64,000 nt of DNA, taken from contig NZ_JAXHLN010000003.1 of NCBI RefSeq assembly GCF_034522235.1, positions 186,001 to 250,000 of the forward strand, read 5' to 3'. Positions 1 to 7,060 of this stretch are shown here, piece after piece. Within the stretch, counting starts at the first letter, position 1; every line of letters starts with the position of its first letter. A program made the translations under genes and the position numbers. Origin of the DNA: Thiohalophilus sp. GTDB taxonomy: Bacteria > Pseudomonadota > Gammaproteobacteria > UBA6429 > Thiohalophilaceae. The notes under the pieces were generated by a model, which was not told the origin of the DNA, searched no databases, and saw only the letters and a list, made by a program, of their open reading frames with translations.

Positions 1-563
1 TGGTGGAATACTGGTATGTCCTGGCGGCGGGGTTCATTGCCGGCATACTGGCTGTGCGCGGCTGGCTCAAAACGCAAAAGGGGCGACTCATCTGGGATCG
101 TTACAAGCTGAAACTGCCGGCGGTGGGGATCATTTTGCACCAGGCACTGTTACAGCGCTTCGCCACCGCCTTTGCCGTGACCCAGCGCGCCGGCGTCCCG
201 CTGATTCAGGGTCTGACGGTCGTGGCCAATGCGGTGGACAACGCCTATGTGGAACAACACATTAACGGCATGCGCACCGGCGTCGAACAGGGCGAATCAC
301 TGACCCGCACCGCCACCCAGAGCGGCATGTTCACCCCGTTGATCCTGCAAATGATCGCCGTCGGCGAAGAGACCGGGGCGGTGGACGAGATGCTGGATAA
401 TATCGCTGTCTTCTACGGCCGCGAGGTCGATTACCGGCTCAAATACCTCAGCAGCGCGCTGGAACCGATCCTGATTGTGGTTCTCGGTGCGATGGTCTTC
501 ATCCTGGCGCTGGGCGTGTTCCTGCCCATGTGGGATCTCATGGCTGTGGCGAGAGGAGGTTAA
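1..563 (+). CDS. mshG: MSHA/type II secretion F-family inner-membrane protein (C-terminal part)
   Basis: The 5' end lies outside the window, so only about 187 C-terminal residues are visible. They match the second T2SSF (GspF/PilC-like) domain: a helical block with ERFATAFAVT-like text (here LLQRFATAFAVTQRAGVPL), then GEETGAVDEMLDNIA, and a final membrane helix ending in FLPMWDLM. In this family the protein is the polytopic platform that couples the assembly ATPase to pilin insertion in the inner membrane. The following genes (pseudopilins, MshA, MshC/D/O/P/Q order) place it as MshG of a mannose-sensitive-hemagglutinin-type pilus. The stop codon TAA overlaps the next ATG by one base, indicating translational coupling. 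Confidence 0.85.
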   Translation, partial: VEYWYVLAAGFIAGILAVRGWLKTQKGRLIWDRYKLKLPAVGIILHQALLQRFATAFAVTQRAGVPLIQGLTVVANAVDNAYVEQHINGMRTGVEQGESLTRTATQSGMFTPLILQMIAVGEETGAVDEMLDNIAVFYGREVDYRLKYLSSALEPILIVVLGAMVFILALGVFLPMWDLMAVARGG

Positions 564-1111
564 TGAACTTGCCGGTACGATGTCGATTCCAACAACAGGG
601 CTTTACCCTCCTGGAACTGGTTCTGGTCATTCTGATCATTTCCATTATGGGTCTGATTGCCATCGATCGATTGCTCAACTATCGTATTGATGCCGAACGT
701 GCCATGATTCAAACCGTCATTGGCAATATTCGCAGCGGACTGGGGATGGAGATCGCCCAGCGGGTGGCCAGGGACCGGATAGGCACTATCAACAACCTGG
801 AAAACGCCAACCCGATAGAACTGCTGGCGCAGCCGCCGAGCAACTACATTGGCGAGATCGACAACGAATCGCAGGTGAGCCGGGACGGGGTCTGGTATTT
901 TGATACCGCCGAGTCGGCGCTGGTTTACCGGGTTCGCTTTGGCGATTACTTTAAAACCCGGTTGTCCGGCGCGCCCCGGGTGCGGCACCGGATCAAGCTG
1001 GTTTACACCGACAACAACCGGAATAATCGCTTTGATCCCGGCATCGATCATGTGAGCGGCCTGGATCTGGTACCGCTGGAAGACTACGAATGGGAATTTC
1101 CAAATGAATAA
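563..1111 (+). CDS. Prepilin-type pseudopilin in MshF/MshB position
   Basis: A 182-residue protein with a class III prepilin leader: 13 residues ending in G, then FTLLEL, with Glu at mature position 5 and a hydrophobic N-terminal helix. Such proteins are cleaved and N-methylated by the prepilin peptidase and act as minor pilins. The start chosen is the ATG at 563, which overlaps the mshG stop; a start 33 bases upstream would put a non-typical tail before the leader. The C-terminal region has the acidic, Asp/Asn-rich text NNRNNRFDPGIDH. Position between mshG and mshA suggests the MshF/MshB slot, but sequence alone does not decide which. Confidence 0.75.
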   Translation: MNLPVRCRFQQQGFTLLELVLVILIISIMGLIAIDRLLNYRIDAERAMIQTVIGNIRSGLGMEIAQRVARDRIGTINNLENANPIELLAQPPSNYIGEIDNESQVSRDGVWYFDTAESALVYRVRFGDYFKTRLSGAPRVRHRIKLVYTDNNRNNRFDPGIDHVSGLDLVPLEDYEWEFPNE

Positions 1112-1709
1112 CAATACCGCACTCGCTTCCGTCCTGCTGGAAAGTACCCTGCTGATCATCAGCGTTCTGCTGGTCCTGGTGGCGCTTTACGGACTCCTGC
1201 TGTTGATCAAGCCCGACATTGGATTGCGCCTCAATCAGTCGCTCAGCCGGCGGCTTTCGACCCCCCGATTCAGCCTCCTGTTCCTCGACAAACAGTTCCA
1301 TGTTGAACGCTATTTTTACCATCACGCCAAGCTCTATGGCCTGTTGCTGGTGGTCGGGGCCGGCTATTTGCTCTACCGGCTGTTTTTCGATTTTCCGCTG
1401 GAAGGCTATGCCAGTGTCCTGCCCGGCATACTGCCGACCGATATCTGGGCCTGGCTGCTCGATGCGCTGCAGATCTTCCTGGTGGTGATGGCGATTTTCA
1501 CCCTCTATATCGGGCTGGTGGTGTTGATCCGCCCCAGCAACATTAAAAATCTCGAGCGCCATGCCAATCGCTGGATCGCCACCCGCCAGAAACTGGCCGG
1601 CATGGGCGGCGACGCCCCGGCCCTGGACAGCGCCGCGCAACGGGCCCCCCGGCTGTTCGGCGGCGTGGTGTTTCTGGCGGCAATAGCCGTAATATTTATG
1701 TTATTATAA
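1104..1709 (+). CDS. Hypothetical four-helix membrane protein in MSHA operon
   Basis: A 201-residue protein I do not recognise. It shows an N-terminal membrane helix (about residues 10-36), two central hydrophobic segments (about 75-95 and 118-145) and a C-terminal one (about 182-200), separated by basic loops. The start overlaps the preceding pseudopilin stop by eight bases, so it belongs to the same transcript. Its place inside the MSHA cluster suggests a role in pilus assembly or the inner-membrane platform, but this is inference from context only. Confidence 0.6.
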   Translation: MNNNTALASVLLESTLLIISVLLVLVALYGLLLLIKPDIGLRLNQSLSRRLSTPRFSLLFLDKQFHVERYFYHHAKLYGLLLVVGAGYLLYRLFFDFPLEGYASVLPGILPTDIWAWLLDALQIFLVVMAIFTLYIGLVVLIRPSNIKNLERHANRWIATRQKLAGMGGDAPALDSAAQRAPRLFGGVVFLAAIAVIFMLL

Positions 1710-1771
1710 ATGGTTAAACTTTGCCCCTTTTTGCCGATACAATCAGCATGGGCCTGTAATCCGGTAAAATC

Positions 1772-1799
1772 TTGCTAGATTACTTGATAAATTTACGAT
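1772..1799 (+). promoter_or_regulatory. Candidate sigma-70 promoter of mshA
   Basis: TTGCTA (1772-1777), a 16-bp spacer and TACGAT (1794-1799) lie in an AT-rich stretch that separates mshA from the upstream genes by about 180 bp. Each hexamer matches the consensus at four of six positions. A major pilin is commonly transcribed from its own promoter, which supports the reading, but the match is modest and other hexamers in the same AT-rich region are possible. Confidence 0.3.
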
Positions 1800-1848
1800 A
1801 AATTATTGAATATTCATGTTTCTGCTGCGGCAGAAGGGTCTGTTACCC

Positions 1849-1864
1849 GGCAACCGCGGTTGCC
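1849..1864. other. Perfect 16-bp palindrome in mshA leader
   Basis: GGCAACCGCGGTTGCC is a perfect dyad 27 bases ahead of the mshA start, within the predicted 5' untranslated region. It could be a protein operator or an RNA hairpin protecting the 5' end or controlling translation of the pilin message. No U-run follows, so it is not a terminator. Confidence 0.5.
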
Positions 1865-1890
1865 ACACCATCTACTCACTGGAGCTCATT

Positions 1891-2379
1891 ATGAATCAAC
1901 AACGCGGTTTTACCCTCATCGAGCTGGTCGTGGTCATCGTCATCCTCGGCCTGCTGGCCGCCACGGCGCTGCCGAAATTCATCGACGTTACCACCGACGC
2001 ACGCGAATCGAGTGTGCAGGGTGTCGGGGGTGGCCTGCGCGCTGCCGCGGCGCTGGGGCAGGCACAGTACGTGGTCAATGGCGACAAGGCAGCGACCAGC
2101 ATCAGCATGGGCGGCTCCAATGTCACTGTATTGTGCGAAGATACGACCTTGACCGGTTGTACTGATGGTGGCCTGGGGCTGGGCGGGCGTCCCGATGGAC
2201 AGACTACCGGTATTCGTACCGCAATGCCCGATCCCGATGGCTTTACCGTAGGAGGGTCAGGTGGTGTAACTGACGCGGTCACCTATCAGCCCACTTCCGG
2301 CGGCAATGGTTCCTGTCAGGCTGTTTATACACCTGATGCCGCTAATGACCCTGTGGCAGTGACTATCACAAATTGTTAA
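1891..2379 (+). CDS. mshA: Major MSHA-type pilin
   Basis: A 162-residue type IV pilin. The leader is six residues ending RG, followed by [24 protein letters not shown], the signature methylated helix with Glu5. This is the short type IVa-like leader expected for MshA. The body is Gly/Ser/Thr rich and ends in ...NC, with cysteines suited to a C-terminal disulfide loop ([20 protein letters not shown]). The ATG at 1891 is chosen because GGAG at 1881 is a good ribosome binding site and the leader is then of normal length. A strong terminator follows 12 bases after the stop, so the pilin message can be made independently of the rest of the operon. Confidence 0.85.
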   Translation: MNQQRGFTLIELVVVIVILGLLAATALPKFIDVTTDARESSVQGVGGGLRAAAALGQAQYVVNGDKAATSISMGGSNVTVLCEDTTLTGCTDGGLGLGGRPDGQTTGIRTAMPDPDGFTVGGSGGVTDAVTYQPTSGGNGSCQAVYTPDAANDPVAVTITNC

Positions 2380-2391
2380 TGTATTGACCCA

Positions 2392-2423
2392 AACAGAGGC
2401 AGCCTTTGCTGCCTCTGTTATTT
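2392..2423 (+). terminator. Rho-independent terminator after mshA
   Basis: A perfect 12-bp stem (AACAGAGGCAGC paired with GCTGCCTCTGTT) with a four-base loop, followed by ATTT. It ends two bases before the start codon of the next gene. It probably lets the major pilin be expressed in excess over downstream genes. Confidence 0.8.
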
Positions 2424-2425
2424 CA

Positions 2426-4447
2426 ATGACCCGTTTATTCCCCGCTGCCGCCGAATCCCGAACGGCGATTTTCTCCACTCTGCTTTTTCTCACCGCCCTC
2501 GTCGCGGCGCTGATCTTCAACGGCTTTTATCTCCAATATTACAGCATTGCCCTGCTGGCCCTGTTCGGCTGGCTGTTGCTGGCGCTGCTGCAGGGGTATC
2601 ACCGCCAGCATACGGTGATCGTCACCCCGCTGGCGCTGGCCTGCGGGCTGTTTCTCGGTTTTCTCGGGCTGAGCCTGCTCTACCATCCGGTGCCCTATCT
2701 GGGGATGATGAATCTCTGGTGGGTCGGTGCCTTCGCCCTGATCGTGCTGATCCGGATGCTCCAACCCGACAACGAGACGACCTGGCGCCTCGACCTGGGT
2801 TTAGTCATCTTCCTCGCCGCGGGGCTGGCCCTGTGGGGGGCAGTGGAACAGCTGGTTTACGGTATCTCGCCGGACGCCAGCTTTTATAACCCGAACTCCC
2901 TGGCCGCCCTGATCAACCTGGCGCTGCTGCCGCTGGCCGCGGTGTATCTGAGCGCGTCCCCGGGCAAACGGCGCACCGGGATCATCGCGGGCCTGCTGCT
3001 GTTCACCTTTGTGCTGGGGATCATTGCCAGTCGCGGCGCGCTGCTGGCCTTCGCCCTGGCCGCGGGCATGCTGTTCGCCCTGGCCTGGCGCCGGGTTGCC
3101 CTGCCTCGCCTGGGGACGCTGGCCGGCTGGCTGGCGGGCGGTTTTGTCCTGGCGTCGGCCTACAGCCAGCTTGGCGGGATCGGTGGCAAGGATATGTTCT
3201 CGCGCATGGCCACCCTGGCCGATCCCGAGCAGTCGGGCAATCCGCGCTTTGTGCTCTGGCAACCGGCCTGGGAGATGCTGCAGGCCCAGCCGTTGACCGG
3301 CATCGGCCTGGGCGCGTTTTTCCTCAAGCTGCCGACCTCGGCCCGCCTGGAGGACAAGAGCGCCGGTTACTACGTGCATAACGATTATCTGCAGATTGCC
3401 ACCGAGACCGGGCTGCCGGGGCTGTTTTTTCTGTTGCTGATCATCAGCGTGTTGATCTGGCAATTTATTCGCCTGATGCGGACCTATCGCGCCAAAGGCG
3501 CGCCTGCAGCCGCCGATTCTCCGCAGCCCGGTAGGAGCGGCTCCGCCGCGATTCCTTCCGCCTCTTTTCCGGTTGATTATCTGGAGGCGCTTGGCCTGTT
3601 CGCGGCCCTGCTCGCGCTGGGGATCCACAGCGCCTTTAGCTATAACTTCTATGTGCTGCCGCTGATGATCGTGGCCGGCCTCTATCTGGCCCGCCTCGAT
3701 CGCCTCTATGCGCGGCAAACCCCCGCGTACTGTTTGCGCTTTGGCTGGAAACCGCACTTTCAGCCGCTGTCGTTTTATCTGCTCAGCTTTGCCGTCGTCC
3801 TGACCGCCGGCGGCTACTTTGTCACCCTGGCACTGGCCGACCACTACCATCAACGCGGCGCAAAACTGGCCGCCAGCGGGCAAGTGCAGCAAGCGCATTT
3901 TGCCTTCGAACGCGCCCAGCGCCTGTCGCCCTATATGGACAGCCCTTTTTACACCGACGCCGATCTGCTGATTCGCAGCGCCGAACTGATCCCCGAAAAC
4001 AGCCCCAAACGTGCGGACCTGCTCGACTACGCGGCCGACAAACTCGACACCGCGGCCAAGCTCAATCCCTATCAGGCCCACACGCCCTATTTGCAGGGCA
4101 AGCTGCACGAACTGCAAGACGGCGATCCCGACACCGCGGCCGCCTACTACCGCAAAGCATTGAAGAGCAACCCCCGCTTTTTGCCCGCCCGTCTGGCAAT
4201 TGCCCGCTTGTATCGGACAGAGGATCGCCCGGAACAGGCCTTTGCTATACTTAAAAAAGGATTGAATTACCCGTACCACAGCCTGAGCCGGGAGTTGCTC
4301 GAGTATATGCAACTTACCGCGCAACTGGCCGCCCAAAGCGGTGAGAGGGAACTTGCCGCCCGCCTGGAGGGCCGACTGGAGCAGTTCCAACGTGCCTATG
4401 AACTTCAACAACAACAGGGCCGGCGCCGCCCCTCACAGCGTTACTGA
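2426..4447 (+). CDS. O-antigen ligase / pilin O-oligosaccharyltransferase-like protein (Wzy_C) with TPR tail
   Basis: A 673-residue protein with about ten membrane helices (roughly residues 15-430) and a periplasmic-type C-terminal tetratricopeptide region (about 472-660, with AHFAFERAQRLSPY and ARLAIARLYRTEDRPEQAFAILKKG). The motif HNDYLQIATETGLPG, with His318, is the Wzy_C loop found in WaaL ligases and in PglL/PilO (TfpO) pilin glycosyltransferases. Lying directly after the major pilin gene, it is a candidate enzyme that attaches glycan to MshA; this role is inferred. The ATG at 2426 is chosen because earlier in-frame codons lie inside the terminator. No Shine-Dalgarno is visible. A REP-like palindrome is embedded in frame at residues 369-377 in a cytoplasmic or linker loop. 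Confidence 0.75.
   Translation: MTRLFPAAAESRTAIFSTLLFLTALVAALIFNGFYLQYYSIALLALFGWLLLALLQGYHRQHTVIVTPLALACGLFLGFLGLSLLYHPVPYLGMMNLWWVGAFALIVLIRMLQPDNETTWRLDLGLVIFLAAGLALWGAVEQLVYGISPDASFYNPNSLAALINLALLPLAAVYLSASPGKRRTGIIAGLLLFTFVLGIIASRGALLAFALAAGMLFALAWRRVALPRLGTLAGWLAGGFVLASAYSQLGGIGGKDMFSRMATLADPEQSGNPRFVLWQPAWEMLQAQPLTGIGLGAFFLKLPTSARLEDKSAGYYVHNDYLQIATETGLPGLFFLLLIISVLIWQFIRLMRTYRAKGAPAAADSPQPGRSGSAAIPSASFPVDYLEALGLFAALLALGIHSAFSYNFYVLPLMIVAGLYLARLDRLYARQTPAYCLRFGWKPHFQPLSFYLLSFAVVLTAGGYFVTLALADHYHQRGAKLAASGQVQQAHFAFERAQRLSPYMDSPFYTDADLLIRSAELIPENSPKRADLLDYAADKLDTAAKLNPYQAHTPYLQGKLHELQDGDPDTAAAYYRKALKSNPRFLPARLAIARLYRTEDRPEQAFAILKKGLNYPYHSLSRELLEYMQLTAQLAAQSGERELAARLEGRLEQFQRAYELQQQQGRRRPSQRY
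3531..3553. repeat. REP-like palindrome inside the ligase gene
   Basis: GTAGGAGCGGCTCCGCCGCG matches the REP-like words found at 6249-6314 and 6426-6448. It encodes a Gly-Arg-Ser-Gly-Ser-Ala-Ala-Ile stretch in a hydrophilic loop of the ligase. Confidence 0.75.
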
Positions 4448-4451
4448 ATCG

Positions 4452-4892
4452 ATGCGTCCTTTTGCGCAACGCCATCGCGGTTTTACCCTGGTGGAGCTGA
4501 TCGCCGTGATCATCATCCTCGGCATCCTCTCGGTCGTGGTGGTATCGCGCTTCATCGATCGCGGCAGCGTCACGCCATCCTCGGCCCAGGCCCAGGTGAT
4601 CGCCGCGGCCCGCCACGCCCAGCAACTGGCGATGAACAACGGCGGCAACGTGTTGTTCAGCACCGACAACAGTAACAAGCGAGTGACCATCACCCACAGC
4701 GGCAGCGGCTCACCCATGACCATCGATCTGCCCGGCGACATCACAATTACCGCCGCCAATATCAGTTACGATAGCCTCGGCGACGCCTATGACGGTTCCG
4801 GACCCTTGAGTGGCCCATTGACCCTGAACATTAGCAACGGCATTACCCGCTGTGTACGAATCGAAACCACGGGGTATGCGCATGACTGTTAA
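4452..4892 (+). CDS. mshC: MSHA minor pilin MshC-like
   Basis: A 146-residue prepilin: leader MRPFAQRHRG, then FTLVELIAVIIILGILSVVVVSRF. The short body has the AQVIAAARHAQQLAM helix typical of MshC/GspH-like minor pilins and a C-terminal pair of cysteines (TRCVRIE...HDC). It follows the ligase stop by four bases. The ATG at 4452 gives a normal ten-residue leader; the in-frame ATG at 4398 would lengthen it to 28 residues and overlap the ligase. Known role of the family: minor pilin in the initiation complex at the pilus tip. Confidence 0.75.
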   Translation: MRPFAQRHRGFTLVELIAVIIILGILSVVVVSRFIDRGSVTPSSAQAQVIAAARHAQQLAMNNGGNVLFSTDNSNKRVTITHSGSGSPMTIDLPGDITITAANISYDSLGDAYDGSGPLSGPLTLNISNGITRCVRIETTGYAHDC

Positions 4893-5433
4893 ACACAGTT
4901 ACGAGGGACGAGTAACGAGGGACGAGGATGGCTTTACGCTGGTGGAGATGGTGGTGTTTATCGTGGTGCTGGCGGTGGGATTATCCGGCGTGGTGCTGGT
5001 GATCAACCGCACCTTGCTCGGTGCCCCCGAGGCACTGGTCAATACCCGGGCGATGGAGATTGCCCAGCTGTATCTGGATGAGATCGGCGCCAAAAAGTAT
5101 GACGAAAACACGCCGCAGGGCGGCGTGCCGCCCTGCGACAGTCCGGACGGCGATCCCTGTACCGCCGAGGGCGGTTTTGGCCCCGATGGCAGTGAAGCTC
5201 GCGATCTGTTCGATGACGTGGATGATTACCACAATCCGGCTTTTCAGCCGGCCACCGATGCCGATGACAATCCTTTACCCAACTATTCGGATTACGATGT
5301 CAGCGTCAGTATCAGTTATGCCGGCACCGATCTCGGCTTTGGCGACGATCGGCTTGCCAAACGCATCGATCTGATTGTACGGACACCACGCAACCAGCAA
5401 ATTCCCGTCACCGTGTACCGGACCAACTTCTGA
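4882..5433 (+). CDS. mshD: MSHA minor pilin MshD-like
   Basis: A 183-residue prepilin-like protein with DGFTLVEMVVFIVVLAVGLSGVVLVINR, followed by an Asp/Pro-rich body and DLIVRTPRNQQIPVTVYRTNF, a C-terminal pattern seen in MshD. The ATG at 4882 has GGGG seven bases upstream; the ATG at 4876 is an alternative. The leader is long (17 residues) because a dispersed CGAGGGACGAG repeat (4899-4927) is read in frame immediately ahead of the cleavage site, encoding YEGRVTRDED. It overlaps mshC by 11 bases and is coupled to mshO. Confidence 0.72.
   Translation: MTVKHSYEGRVTRDEDGFTLVEMVVFIVVLAVGLSGVVLVINRTLLGAPEALVNTRAMEIAQLYLDEIGAKKYDENTPQGGVPPCDSPDGDPCTAEGGFGPDGSEARDLFDDVDDYHNPAFQPATDADDNPLPNYSDYDVSVSISYAGTDLGFGDDRLAKRIDLIVRTPRNQQIPVTVYRTNF
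4899..4927. repeat. CGAGGGACGAG repeat inside mshD leader
   Basis: Two copies of ACGAGGGACGAG separated by TA. This is the reverse complement of the CTCGTCCCTCG strings at 6382-6412, 6494-6529 and 50046-50072, and close to the copy at 14449-14477. Confidence 0.75.
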
Positions 5434-6236
5434 TGCGACGATTCCCCCGACAATACGGATTTACGCTGGTCGAGATGGTGGTGGTCATTGTTGTGCTCGG
5501 TGCCATCAGTGCCGGCACGGCCATGTATATTGTGCGCAGCATGGAAGCCTACAGCGATACAGTTCGCCGCGACCAGCTGACTTCCACCGCTCGCATCGCC
5601 GTAGAGAAAATGACCCGCGAACTGCGTAATGCCCTGCCCAATAGTATCCGGGTCGATAACAGCGGCGGAACACACTGTATTGAGTTTTTCCCGGTACAAA
5701 GCGGCTCATCCTATGAGTCGGTCCCGCGAACCGCCGCCAACATCTCTTTTTCAGCGGTTGACTATATCGCGCCTCAAACGCCGGCTACGGCTTATGTCGC
5801 GGTCTATCCCTACAGCACCTCGTCGCTTTATGACAAGAACAACCCGGGACCGCTGGCCGATTACGATGATGGCAATTCCGATCCCGCCAACGGGGAGGTC
5901 TATCTTACCTCCAGTCATCGCTTTACCCATGACTCGCCGCGCAAACGATTTTTCCTGACCGGGCCACCGGTCAGCTATTGTCTGGGCACGGATGGTAATC
6001 TGCGTCGCTATCAGGGTTACAGTATCAACTCGGTCCAGCCAATTCCGCCAGCCGGCAGCGGGGCCTTGCTGGCCGAAAACCTTCAGCTCAGCGACGGCGG
6101 CACGGCGGTGACGCCGTTTCGTTATGATCCCGGCTCCCTGCAACGCAATGGTGTCGTGACGCTCGACTTAAGAGTCCGACAGGATAATGAGTGGGTACGA
6201 CTGCTGCACGAGGTACAAATCCGCAATGTACCCTGA
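5433..6236 (+). CDS. mshO: MSHA minor pilin MshO-like
   Basis: A 267-residue protein with leader MRRFPRQYG, then FTLVEMVVVIVVLGAISAGTAMYIV and the PulJ/GspJ-like helix RRDQLTSTARIAVEKMTRELRNALPNSIRV. The C-terminus WVRLLHEVQIRNVP is the usual MshO ending. The start ATG overlaps the mshD stop (TGATG). It is predicted to sit in the inner membrane as a cleaved minor pilin of the tip complex. Its end overlaps the ancestral ATG of mshP. Confidence 0.78.
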   Translation: MRRFPRQYGFTLVEMVVVIVVLGAISAGTAMYIVRSMEAYSDTVRRDQLTSTARIAVEKMTRELRNALPNSIRVDNSGGTHCIEFFPVQSGSSYESVPRTAANISFSAVDYIAPQTPATAYVAVYPYSTSSLYDKNNPGPLADYDDGNSDPANGEVYLTSSHRFTHDSPRKRFFLTGPPVSYCLGTDGNLRRYQGYSINSVQPIPPAGSGALLAENLQLSDGGTAVTPFRYDPGSLQRNGVVTLDLRVRQDNEWVRLLHEVQIRNVP

Positions 6237-6936
6237 ATCCGAAAAACATCGCGGCGCAGCCGCTCCTACAGGGTGGCGTTATGCGCGTTTCTGTAGGAGC
6301 GGCTGTGCCGCGAATCCGTCCGGGACGAAAAGCCTGACGTGTCGATGGCGCTCCTGCGGTTTGTGCTGTCAACTATTCTTTGCCTCGTCCCTGGTCCCTC
6401 GTCCCTCGCACCTGCCCGCAGGGCATAGGAGCGGCTGCGCCGCGACAGATCTGTCCGGGACGGAGAGCCTGTCATCTCCCGGACACCTGTTGTATGCCTC
6501 GTCCCTCGTCCCTCGCCCCTCGTCCCTGCCCGCAGGGCACGGGCGCCAGGGCGGCTTCAGCCTTCCGCTGGCCATTTTCATCATCGTGATCATGGCCCTG
6601 ATCGGCACCGCCATGGTTAGCCTGAGCCAGACCGGCCAGCGCTCGGTCGCCAGCGAGGTGCAGTCGATCCGCACCTTCTATGCCGCCGAAACCGGCGCCC
6701 AGACAGCTGTGGCACAATTGCTGCCGCTGAATGGCAACAACCCCGGCTGCGGCGCCGTCAGTACCAGCATCACCCTGACAGCGCCGGCCCAGGACGGCTG
6801 CAGCGCCACGTTAACCTGCGAGGCCCTGACCCTGGCCGGGGATGACTATTACCGGGTCACCAGCGACGCCGCCTGCAGCTTTGCGGGTAATGACACCCGC
6901 CGGCAAATCGAGGTGATGGTGCGCCATCCTGATTGA
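6226..6936 (+). CDS. mshP: MSHA protein MshP-like with repeat-filled N-terminus
   Basis: The conserved part starts at GGFSLPLAIFIIVIMALIGTAMVSLSQ (prepilin-like cut between residues 110 and 111 from this start) and continues with FYAAETGAQTAVAQLLPLN, typical of MshP/PilX. The C-terminal half is Cys-rich and ends RRQIEVMVRHPD. The ATG at 6226 (MYPESEKHRG) overlaps the mshO end, as is usual for mshP. However, about 300 bases of REP and CTCGTCCCT repeats (6242-6545) sit between it and the prepilin motif, all open in frame. Translation from 6226 would give an abnormal leader of about 110 residues. TTG 6490 or CTG 6487 are possible replacement starts. It may be functional, weakly expressed, or decaying. 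Confidence 0.6.
   Translation: MYPESEKHRGAAAPTGWRYARFCRSGCAANPSGTKSLTCRWRSCGLCCQLFFASSLVPRPSHLPAGHRSGCAATDLSGTESLSSPGHLLYASSLVPRPSSLPAGHGRQGGFSLPLAIFIIVIMALIGTAMVSLSQTGQRSVASEVQSIRTFYAAETGAQTAVAQLLPLNGNNPGCGAVSTSITLTAPAQDGCSATLTCEALTLAGDDYYRVTSDAACSFAGNDTRRQIEVMVRHPD
6249..6314. repeat. Inverted pair of REP-like elements (REPIN-like)
   Basis: TCGCGGCGCAGCCGCTCCTACA (6249-6270, read on the minus strand as TGTAGGAGCGGCTGC...) faces TGTAGGAGCGGCTGTGCCGCGA (6292-6313) across 21 bases. A third related copy lies at 6426-6448. Such paired palindromes are mobilised in trans by RAYT transposases in other gammaproteobacteria; none is visible here. Confidence 0.75.
6294..6541. repeat. Two imperfect direct copies of a composite repeat unit
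   Basis: Each unit holds, in order, TAGGAGCGGCTG(N)GCCGCGA, GTCCGGGACG..AGCCTG, a string of CTCGTCCCTCG words and CTGCCCGCAGGGCA. Copy 1 covers about 6294-6425 and copy 2 about 6426-6541. The middle parts diverge, so they are old or separately assembled. Confidence 0.65.
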
Positions 6937-7060
6937 CCTGGGTGAAAAAGCCCCGGATAACCTCTTTTATCGATAATCAGGGCCTTATGGCCGATAAACG
7001 GCCCAATAACAACAACCAGGATTGCTAAAATTGGACAGGTTAACTGCCGATAAGTCTTTT

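Noticed and set aside
1749..1778. Sigma-54 promoter for mshA
   Set aside because: GG and GC elements do not occur at the required 10-base separation.
1741..1890. Cyclic-di-GMP riboswitch ahead of mshA
   Set aside because: The conserved GEMM core words and tetraloop receptor are absent; only a simple palindrome is present.
2801..4414. Long open frame (537 codons) antisense to the ligase
   Set aside because: Gln/Gly/Arg-rich shadow of a G+C-rich gene; no ribosome site or recognisable domain.
6380..6589. Alternative frame starting MPRPWSL through the repeats
   Set aside because: Frame does not lead into the conserved MshP helix and is made only of repeat-encoded residues.
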